In this document: one piece after another, positions 53,733 to 59,094 of the stretch
How the letters are laid out: every line of letters starts with the position of its first letter
How positions within the stretch are numbered: the first letter of the stretch is position 1
From: Prevotella sp.
Lineage (GTDB): Bacteria > Bacteroidota > Bacteroidia > Bacteroidales > Bacteroidaceae
DNA length: 59,094 nucleotides
Reading direction: 5' to 3'
Assembly (NCBI GenBank): GCA_022782305.1
Contig: JALFPC010000108.1
Location: forward strand, 1 to 59,094
Notes under the pieces: model-generated
Seen by the model: the letters and a program-made list of their open reading frames with translations, nothing else
Database searches by the model: none
What the model was told of the DNA's origin: nothing
Program-made: the position numbers and the translations under genes

Positions 53733-53772
53733 AAATCAAATCCCCAAGCCTTTCGGCTTGGGGATTTGATTT
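53733..53772 (+). terminator. Strong terminator after tRNA-His
   Basis: An 18-bp perfect stem (AAATCAAATCCCCAAGCC and its complement) with loop TTTC begins three bases after the tRNA. The T-rich sequence on both sides could allow bidirectional use toward the phosphatase gene. Confidence 0.88.
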
Positions 53773-53779
53773 TATAGTA

Positions 53780-53845
53780 CTCACTTCACTATATCTTACC
53801 ACTCACGATATCCTGCCAATCACAATATCTTACCACTCACTATAT
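53780..53845 (-). repeat. 17-bp tandem units spanning the phosphatase stop codon
   Basis: On the minus strand ATATAGTGAGTGGTAAG (last codons of the phosphatase), ATATTGTGATTGGCAGG (containing its TGA), ATATCGTGAGTGGTAAG and a partial ATATAGTGAAGTGAG follow one another exactly. Each later unit again holds TGA triplets. Confidence 0.9.
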
Positions 53846-54305
53846 TGTGGTATAATCCATTGCAGGCATCTTCGAGCAGTTCGATAACCAGTTCAAATCC
53901 GTTGTCGCCACCGTAATAAGGGTCGGGCACAACGTTATTATCTGGATGATGGGTTAAGAAATCTGTCATCATCACTATTTTGTTCTTGTCATCATCATTG
54001 TTCGCTATATGTAGTAATGATCTACGATTGTCGTCATCCATAGCGACAATAAGGTCGAAGCGGTTGAAATCATGAGGTTCAAACTGTCGTGCTCTACTAT
54101 TGAAATTATACCCATGTTTAGCCCCATGTCGTCTCATGCGGTTATCAGGCAGTTGGCCCACATGCCATCCCCCGATACCGGCAGAATCAATCACAAAGCG
54201 TTGGGAGTCACCATTAGCCTCCACCACATGTTTCATTATACCCTCAGCAGCGGGCGAACGGCATATATTGCCAAGACAAACAAAAAGCAGTCTATAAGTC
54301 TTCAT
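53820..54305 (-). CDS. Low-molecular-weight protein-tyrosine phosphatase
   Basis: This is an approximately 161-residue phosphatase. The P-loop is near the N-terminus (FVCLGNICRSPAAEG, CX5R type), and the general-acid Asp is in PDPYYGGDNGFE. The track start at 54311 is a TTG inside the AATAATC repeats; the ATG at 54305 is preferred. Such enzymes regulate exopolysaccharide tyrosine kinases or act in stress responses; nothing nearby tells which. The gene ends in a 17-bp repeat array and faces the tRNA terminator. Confidence 0.92.
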   Translation of the reverse strand: MKTYRLLFVCLGNICRSPAAEGIMKHVVEANGDSQRFVIDSAGIGGWHVGQLPDNRMRRHGAKHGYNFNSRARQFEPHDFNRFDLIVAMDDDNRRSLLHIANNDDDKNKIVMMTDFLTHHPDNNVVPDPYYGGDNGFELVIELLEDACNGLYHNIVSGKIL

Positions 54306-54345
54306 AATCAATAATCAATAATCAGTAATCAATAATCAGTAATAT
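54306..54345 (-). repeat. AATAATCA short repeats upstream of the phosphatase
   Basis: AATCAATAATCAATAATCAG and AATCAATAATCAGTAAT words fill the region between the umuC stop and the phosphatase start. They match the repeats at 39498-39750 almost exactly. Confidence 0.8.
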
Positions 54346-54371
54346 TATATTATTATTCACCCTCTGATATA

Positions 54372-55664
54372 TCATTCAATCTCCAGTATATCCTGCCAGC
54401 AAGTGGTGTAATTGGGACTTTTCATTTCCCTTTTCACAGCATCCTTGAAGGTAGTGGTTTTGCCCTTGCTATCATACTGCTGTGCACCCAGCATGATGGC
54501 CCCATTGCCCATGGTTCGCTTTATGCGATCGGTCACCTTGTCGAGGCGTTTCATCTTGTCATACATATCAGAGTCATAGTCGATGAAAGAGGTCTGCACC
54601 TCATTCTCACTGCATATATCCATGATCACCACCCCTGCCCTCTTATATTTAAATCCCTGCAGGAATATCTTCTTGAGGCAGTTGTTGGCTGTTTCCACCA
54701 CCATCTGTGTACTATTGGTAGGTGTGAGCAGGGTGATGGTTTTAAACATGCCATACTGTGGCAGGTCCTCGCGGAAATGGTTAGTATCCACAAACACACC
54801 TATGGTGGCGGCCACGGAGTGCTGTTTCCTCAGTTTCTCTGCGCACAGGGCGGCATAGTTGGCCACATGTGCAGCCATCTCGTCATAGCCGTCAATCATC
54901 TTGGGGAATGATCTTGATGTGCAAATAGACTTCCGTTTCACATTCTCCATATCCTCCATGGCTATGGAGTCAATGGCATTCAGTTCGCGCCATGTGCGCC
55001 ACATGTTCACATTCATGAAGTTTTTTACCCACGACTCGCTCATTGAGGCAAAGTCGGCGGCTTTCATCACCTGCATGGCATTCAGTTTGGCAGTCCATCG
55101 TCGTCCTATGCCCCACACCTCATCTATAGGAAAGAGACTCAGGGCTTTATCTCGCTGGTCGTCATCATATATCACGCAACAATGCTTAAATCCCTTATAT
55201 CTCTTTGCGAACCAACTTGCCATCTTGGCCAGTGTTTTGGTGTGTGCTATGCCTATGCTCACTGGCATGCCTGTGCCCCGCAAAATCTCTCGGTGCAGGT
55301 TCTCCCCCCACTCCTTCAGACTCTCGGTGCCATCATCATCGATGATGCAGAAGCCCTCGTCAATGGAATAGCGGTGAAACTCAACTGCATGCCTTTTCAC
55401 AATGTTCATAACCCTACGGGTCATATCGGCATATAGTTCATAATTTGATGAGAACGCATATATCTTGGTATTGGGAAAGAGTGTCTTGAGTTGGTAATAG
55501 GGAGTGCCAGCCTTGATGCCCAATGCTTTGGCTTCATTGCTGCGTGCCACCACGCACCCATCGTTGTTGCTGAGCACCACCACGGGTTTGCCTACGAGGT
55601 CTGGCCTGAACACCCTCTCGCACGACACATAAGCATTATCCACATCCACCAGAGCATACATCAT
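54372..55664 (-). CDS. umuC: DNA polymerase V catalytic subunit (Y family)
   Basis: This is a 430-residue error-prone translesion polymerase. Catalytic blocks are [16 protein letters not shown] (first Asp pair), [20 protein letters not shown], and [10 protein letters not shown] with the second acidic pair. Helix-hairpin-helix [20 protein letters not shown] follows, and the little-finger domain is at the C-terminus. The start overlaps the umuD stop (ATGATG), so the two are translated together. It acts in SOS-type damage tolerance and can raise mutation rates. Confidence 0.95.
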   Translation of the reverse strand: MMYALVDVDNAYVSCERVFRPDLVGKPVVVLSNNDGCVVARSNEAKALGIKAGTPYYQLKTLFPNTKIYAFSSNYELYADMTRRVMNIVKRHAVEFHRYSIDEGFCIIDDDGTESLKEWGENLHREILRGTGMPVSIGIAHTKTLAKMASWFAKRYKGFKHCCVIYDDDQRDKALSLFPIDEVWGIGRRWTAKLNAMQVMKAADFASMSESWVKNFMNVNMWRTWRELNAIDSIAMEDMENVKRKSICTSRSFPKMIDGYDEMAAHVANYAALCAEKLRKQHSVAATIGVFVDTNHFREDLPQYGMFKTITLLTPTNSTQMVVETANNCLKKIFLQGFKYKRAGVVIMDICSENEVQTSFIDYDSDMYDKMKRLDKVTDRIKRTMGNGAIMLGAQQYDSKGKTTTFKDAVKREMKSPNYTTCWQDILEIE

Positions 55665-56113
55665 CCGTTACCCCCATGCCATTTCTTTATTGTGTATACC
55701 ACCACGCCCCAAATCTGGCATTCGTCGCGTTCGGTAATCTTAAATACGGGAAATGCTTTGTTAGCGGGCTTGAGTTCTATATATCCCTCATCATAATGGG
55801 AGTTATCATAGAATTTCACTGTGAACCTACCGTCATAAAAGGCCACCACCACATCGCCGTTGGTTGGTTCCACCGAGCGATCTATCACCAACAGGTCGCC
55901 ATCGCAGATGCCTGCATCAATCATAGAGTCGCCTTTTACGCGGGCATAGAAGGTAGTATCGGGATGAGTGATCATATCCCGGTTGAAGTCTATGCAATCC
56001 ATCTCGTATGCCTCTGCTGGCGATGGGAATCCTGCCTTCACGCCCTCTGCATATTTAAGTGGTGCATGGTGTTCGAAACTGCTTATTATGAATTCTACTT
56101 CGTTGCCATCCAT
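55661..56113 (-). CDS. umuD: UmuD-like self-cleaving protein (S24 family)
   Basis: This is the regulatory subunit of polymerase V, processed by RecA-stimulated self-cleavage. The track begins with TTG at 56137, but that codon lies under the -7 box at 56134; the ATG at 56113 gives 150 residues. The cleavage site is [10 protein letters not shown], the nucleophile is in KGDSMIDAG and the Lys is in GRFTVKFY. The overlap with umuC is four bases. Confidence 0.93.
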   Translation of the reverse strand: MDGNEVEFIISSFEHHAPLKYAEGVKAGFPSPAEAYEMDCIDFNRDMITHPDTTFYARVKGDSMIDAGICDGDLLVIDRSVEPTNGDVVVAFYDGRFTVKFYDNSHYDEGYIELKPANKAFPVFKITERDECQIWGVVVYTIKKWHGGNG

Positions 56114-56133
56114 ACTAATTATTCTAATATTCT

Positions 56134-56142
56134 GCAAAGATA
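56134..56142 (-). promoter_or_regulatory. -7 box for umuDC
   Basis: TATCTTTGC on the minus strand, about 20 bases before the umuD ATG. No classical LexA box is recognisable by eye. From here to 56282 I see no supported gene. Confidence 0.6.
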
Positions 56143-56282
56143 GTGATTTAGCATGAAATCAACAAAGATATGGGCAAAAAACTCATACTATCATTGGGAT
56201 GAAGTGCAGAGCGTATTGATCGATTGGATTACACAGGCTGTATAAAAATTGTATGAATGTACCAATTTTAGTACGATTTTCC

Positions 56283-56313
56283 TTTGCGGTTTAATATATT
56301 TATTATACCTTTG
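56283..56313 (+). promoter_or_regulatory. Promoter of the secreted-protein gene
   Basis: TTTG and TACCTTTG are separated by 19 bases, a consensus-like spacing. It leaves a leader of more than 300 bases before the ATG at 56635, much longer than for the other genes in the window. Confidence 0.7.
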
Positions 56314-56366
56314 TAGGCGAAACTACAATATTAAAACTTGAAACGATTTATTAGGAACTTACTAAA

Positions 56367-56582
56367 ATGAACATCTTGATGCTTAACATGTTGGTAATCA
56401 TGCTTTTCCCTGTCCTGAATTTATTCGGGGGGGGCAAAAATTGTTTGCAAAATTCGTTAGGTAAGTCTATCGTTTCTGTCACTTCGGCTGACACATTTTC
56501 CTTATACATTATTAATATAATTACGTGCGTACGCATGCGAGGTCCCTCTTCGTATGCCCATTACGCATGTCCTTTGGTCTAG
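56367..56582 (+). CDS. Possible leader ORF with G8 tract
   Basis: A 71-codon frame lies in the long leader. The N-terminus is hydrophobic (MNILMLNMLVIMLFPVLNLF) like a signal peptide, then eight consecutive G bases at 56427-56434 encode part of FGGGKN. The rest has no recognisable family and looks only weakly coding. It ends 52 bases before the secreted-protein gene. It may be a leader peptide or chance; confidence is low. Confidence 0.3.
   Translation: MNILMLNMLVIMLFPVLNLFGGGKNCLQNSLGKSIVSVTSADTFSLYIINIITCVRMRGPSSYAHYACPLV
56533..56557 (+). other. Hairpin in the leader
   Basis: GCATGCGA and TCGTATGC form an 8-bp stem (one G-U) around a 9-base loop, preceded by the palindrome GCGTACGC. It could shape the mRNA before the secreted-protein gene. 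No U-run follows. Confidence 0.4.
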
Positions 56583-56634
56583 AAAACAAATACAATTTAT
56601 TTAATACATTATTCAATAACTATAATTTTTAACT

Positions 56635-58464
56635 ATGAAAAAATTTACAATTAAATCATTACTCATCGCAGCTGCGCTGTGTTTGGGGACTAGTGCGTGG
56701 GCGGAAGATGAAACTATTTCTTTAACATCAATTGAATCTGGCGCATCAACTGGTTCTGAAATAACAAAGTCTGATGCAGGTAACAACGTTGCCTATACTC
56801 AATATAGGAATTGGGGGTCATCATACGATGGTACTATTAAGTTTAACGCAGGTGGTAGTATTGCACTTTACAAGTTTGATATATCAAGTTTATTAAATAA
56901 AAAAGGTGTAGTTAAAAATGCAACTTTATCATTGAACGTAACTCCAAATGGTGATTGTTATGATGTATATTTGTTGGGTTACAATGGCAGTTGGGAGTCT
57001 TTATCAAACTCAAGAGGTTCAATAGGAGGTACAGTAAATGATGGAGGTTCTTTCCAACCTCTAGATGACCCATATCAAGGTATTTCTATAGGTTCTAGTG
57101 CAACTACTATTTCAGCAAGTGCAAAGACTTATTTAAATTCTGCTTTGGAAGCAGGTCGAACTGAAGTTTCTTTTGCTGTAGCCATGAATTTAAAAAGAAC
57201 TTTTTCGGCAGCTTCATCTGCGACACTTTCAGTTGTATTTACTGATGAAGTATACCATAATTATACTATAAATGCTGTTTGCGAATCGGAAATTATAAAA
57301 GAATTTTTGACAGGTTCAACAACAGAAAATTCAGATTATTCAATCACTGGCATCCCAGAGTTTATAGAAAAAGGTGGTAAATATTATCAATTATCGGATA
57401 ATAATGTTAAGTCACGTTCAATCTCTTATAAAATGGGAACAACTGATGCAGTACAATCTATTAATTATGTTGTTAATGAGGATGTTTTATTTTTCTCTGA
57501 AGTAGAAGATAATTACAAAACCTCAAGTACAAACTATAAATATCCTACTAATAGTAAATATTCAGGTGGAGTTGCTGTTACTGGTAATAGAACTGGGGCT
57601 AATATAACACTTACTTTTAGTGTACCTAATAATGGTACTTATGAATTAGTTTTAGCCCACATGGATAATGATGATCGTGTAAATAATTACTATTTAGATA
57701 ATACAAAAACTGTATATGAAAAAAGAACAGGTGCTGCTGACAGTGATGGATTTTATCGTATTGAAGAGCCATTAACAGCAGGAGAACATAAACTATATAT
57801 TGCTGCTAATTATAATTTAACAGCCGCATATGACTATTTCTATATTACAAAGGTTAGTGATGTAGCAACAAAGAATGTTTCTGTTGGCTCTAACGGCATC
57901 GCAACATTCACTCCAAGTGTAGCACTTGACTTTACAAATGCAACAAACATTAAGGCTTATACAGCAACTGTATCTGAAACAACTGTAACTCTGACAGAGA
58001 CAAAGACTGTTGCTGCAGGTGAGGGTGTTATCATAAAGTCTGTAAATGGCGGTGAAAAAAATGAGACGATAGCTGTGGCAAATCCTGCAACAGCAACAGA
58101 GGGCAATGCTCTTGTTGGTACACTTGTTGACATTGATCCTTTAGCAACAGATGCAACAATCAATGAAGTTACATACACCAACTACATCCTAAACAACGGT
58201 TCAAATGGCATTGGCTTCTATAAGGCAAACGGCAAGAAAGTGGCAGCTGGCAAGGCGTACTTGCGGGTACCTGCAGAAAAAGTAGCAGGTGCTAAGGCTC
58301 TGACTATCGTTTGGAACGATGGCGAAACAACAGGCATCAAGGATAATTATGAATTCGGAATTATGAATTCAGATGCTGTAACATACGACCTCAGCGGCCG
58401 CAAGGTTGCTAACCCTGCTAAGGGCTTGTATATCAAGAATGGTAAGAAGTTTATTGTAAAATAA
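56635..58464 (+). CDS. Large secreted protein with DNRLRE-like start and type IX-like C-terminal tail
   Basis: The product has 609 residues and a clear signal peptide (TIKSLLIAAALCLGTSAWAE). Residues about 25-215 resemble a DNRLRE/CBM96-type beta domain (IALYKFDISSLLNKKGVVKN, ATLSLNV). A second beta-sandwich lies at about 290-400 (TGANITLTFSVPNNGTYELV, LTAGEHKLYIAANYN). The C-terminal 150 residues carry a Prevotella-type repeat domain and end in YDLSGRKVANPAKGLYIKNG, the pattern of a type A C-terminal signal of the type IX secretion system. The first 1.2 kb is markedly more AT-rich than the rest and than neighbouring genes, so the gene looks mosaic. Likely a surface adhesin or glycan-binding protein. 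Confidence 0.8.
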   Translation: MKKFTIKSLLIAAALCLGTSAWAEDETISLTSIESGASTGSEITKSDAGNNVAYTQYRNWGSSYDGTIKFNAGGSIALYKFDISSLLNKKGVVKNATLSLNVTPNGDCYDVYLLGYNGSWESLSNSRGSIGGTVNDGGSFQPLDDPYQGISIGSSATTISASAKTYLNSALEAGRTEVSFAVAMNLKRTFSAASSATLSVVFTDEVYHNYTINAVCESEIIKEFLTGSTTENSDYSITGIPEFIEKGGKYYQLSDNNVKSRSISYKMGTTDAVQSINYVVNEDVLFFSEVEDNYKTSSTNYKYPTNSKYSGGVAVTGNRTGANITLTFSVPNNGTYELVLAHMDNDDRVNNYYLDNTKTVYEKRTGAADSDGFYRIEEPLTAGEHKLYIAANYNLTAAYDYFYITKVSDVATKNVSVGSNGIATFTPSVALDFTNATNIKAYTATVSETTVTLTETKTVAAGEGVIIKSVNGGEKNETIAVANPATATEGNALVGTLVDIDPLATDATINEVTYTNYILNNGSNGIGFYKANGKKVAAGKAYLRVPAEKVAGAKALTIVWNDGETTGIKDNYEFGIMNSDAVTYDLSGRKVANPAKGLYIKNGKKFIVK

Positions 58465-58471
58465 GTGAATC

Positions 58472-58608
58472 ACCCCTAACCCCGCCTCACCCCAACCCCT
58501 CTCCATGATGAGAGGGGAGATTGAGGAGGGAACTTTTGGAAGAAGCAAATAAGAATAATAACAATCCCTAAGCCAAATTCCTCCCCTTTGGGGAGGTTAG
58601 GAGGGGTA
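58472..58608 (+). repeat. GC-rich intergenic palindromes (CCTCCCC-type)
   Basis: Two hairpins are visible: CCCCTCTC/GAGAGGGG at 58496-58517 and CCTCCCC/GGGGAGG at 58580-58596. The flanks ACCCCTAACCCC and GGTTAGGAGGGGT can also pair at long range. Such elements are frequent between genes in this phylum. Confidence 0.7.
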
Positions 58609-58626
58609 TAAAACAATTAAAAGATT

Positions 58627-58800
58627 ATGAAAAATAAATATATCAAACCAGAGATTCAAGTAGTAGAAGTTGAACTACAAATGATGGCAGCGTCTTTAGG
58701 AGAAAATGAACTAGGCCTTAATAACGTAGATGCTACAGGTGACGCATTGTCAAAGGGGCATGACGGTAGTTTCGACGTATGGGGTCTTGACGAAGAATAA
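58627..58800 (+). CDS. Small peptide gene (57 residues), missed by the ORF track
   Basis: The frame runs from ATG 58627 to TAA 58800. The N-terminus MKNKYIKPEIQVVEVELQMM is followed by AASLGENE, then a Gly/Asp-rich stretch, LSKGHDGSFDVWG and an acidic end. This pattern (MKK-Y-KP, a hydrophobic Val/Glu helix, a MAAS-like site, then an acidic Gly/Asp/Trp tail) recurs in short unnamed Bacteroidota ORFs as I remember them. It suggests a leader plus a released C-terminal peptide, but no modifying enzyme is adjacent. It lies 162 bases after the secreted-protein gene, beyond the palindromes. Confidence 0.7.
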   Translation: MKNKYIKPEIQVVEVELQMMAASLGENELGLNNVDATGDALSKGHDGSFDVWGLDEE

Positions 58801-58844
58801 TAAAGTATTTGTTGGATGTAAGCATCCATTAAAATGCACATTGT

Positions 58845-58904
58845 AGCAGTTGTAGATTTGTTGTACCTTTGCATGCGCAATATTGCAACAGAACTACAAC
58901 TGCT
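58845..58904 (+). repeat. 11-bp perfect inverted repeat around a promoter
   Basis: AGCAGTTGTAG at 58845 and CTACAACTGCT at 58894 flank the -7 box at 58864. The 10-bp palindrome GCAATATTGC lies between them at 58877-58886. Confidence 0.7.
58864..58872 (+). promoter_or_regulatory. -7 box before the truncated gene at the window end
   Basis: TACCTTTGC, with TTG words upstream. The start codon at 58911 lies 38 bases downstream. Confidence 0.6.
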
Positions 58905-58910
58905 ATTATT

Positions 58911-59094
58911 ATGACCAAAGAAGAATTTATTAACTTGCAACTACATCATCAGTACCACGCATGAGGAACTAGTAGAACTGTTACCTCACAGATGGAAACT
59001 GCAGCATCAGGATGCAATAATGACAAAACTGCGTGATAAAGTATAGAACCACTACGGTATATAGGTGCAAAAGATTACAGCGGCTATCAACTCC
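58911..59094 (+). pseudogene. Broken gene start at window end
   Basis: A frame MTKEEFINLQLHHQYHA stops at 58962-58964. A shifted frame then continues EELVELLPHRWKLQHQDAIM and stops near 59044. This looks like one decayed short gene with a frameshift. The opening MTKEEFINLQ resembles, from memory, starts of small accessory proteins of Bacteroidota insertion sequences, but that is a guess. The window ends before it can be resolved. Confidence 0.35.

Noticed and set aside
53509-53769. 86-codon ORF covering the tRNA-His
   Set aside because: It overlaps a complete tRNA and its terminator; it is a shadow.
56153-56245. 30-codon ORF divergent from umuD
   Set aside because: It reads like a plausible amphipathic peptide but has no promoter box in its direction and no known relatives; kept out of the feature list.

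Overview
The window looks like a chromosomal segment of a Bacteroidota bacterium, most likely of the Prevotella/Segatella type. The reasons are: repeated promoters with the TAnnTTTGC -7 box of this phylum and almost no Shine-Dalgarno sequences; DUF2723/GT117, DUF4922-SpoIID and DUF5686 proteins; a Y_Y_Y/Reg_prop sensor fused to an AraC domain; a secreted protein with a type IX-like C-terminal tail; and the lptE-TPR-secG gene order. There are no rRNAs, no intact insertion sequences, no prophage and no CRISPR array. The only RNA gene seen is a tRNA-His.

Layout. 0-4.1 kb (+): 3' part of nadB, a PBP4-type carboxypeptidase, a secreted acetyl-xylan-esterase-like hydrolase and a small conserved-looking protein. 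4.2-18.3 kb (-): queG, a polysaccharide deacetylase and a large GT117 membrane protein behind their own promoter. Upstream of these lies a tight seven-gene run, cysE-rlmL-DPP4-purD-membrane protein-YqaA/ZnuA fusion-metal ABC ATPase. 18.4-20.6 kb: a sensor histidine kinase diverging from cysE, and a convergent Tyr/Trp/Asp-rich lipoprotein. 20.6-22.1 kb: a gene-free island of nested palindromes, REP-like hairpins and an exact 8 x 23-bp tandem array.

22.1-31.9 kb (+): a probable inositol-lipid locus. It holds an ATP-grasp protein, a HAD-like protein, myo-inositol-phosphate synthase, a DUF5686 outer-membrane protein, a sugar-nucleotidyltransferase-like protein, a CDP-alcohol phosphatidyltransferase and a second DUF5686 protein. 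My reading is that inositol phosphate is made, activated and put on a lipid, with the barrel proteins acting at the outer membrane. 32.1-39.5 kb (+): a carbohydrate cassette with a LacI regulator, a membrane-spanning sensor/AraC regulator that has lost its kinase, and a PA14-containing GH31 glycosidase. 39.7-46.7 kb (+): N-carbamoylputrescine amidase, a FabK/nitronate-monooxygenase-like protein, a GT2-DUF4922-SpoIID triple fusion and an AmpG-like permease. 47-53.5 kb (+): rlmN, pdxA, a flippase-like membrane protein, a sigma-54 activator, lptE, a TPR-like protein and secG, then tRNA-His. 53.8-56.1 kb (-): a low-molecular-weight phosphatase and umuDC. 56.3-59.1 kb (+): a long leader carrying a small ORF with a G8 tract, a secreted AT-rich protein, a 57-residue peptide gene missed by the ORF track, and a broken gene start.

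The most unusual points are the inositol-lipid locus with its unstudied partners, the YqaA-ZnuA fusion without a permease gene, the kinase-less sensor/AraC regulator, the palindrome and 23-mer island upstream of the inositol operon, and a recurring habit of short tandem repeats that begin inside the last codons of genes and copy the stop codon downstream.
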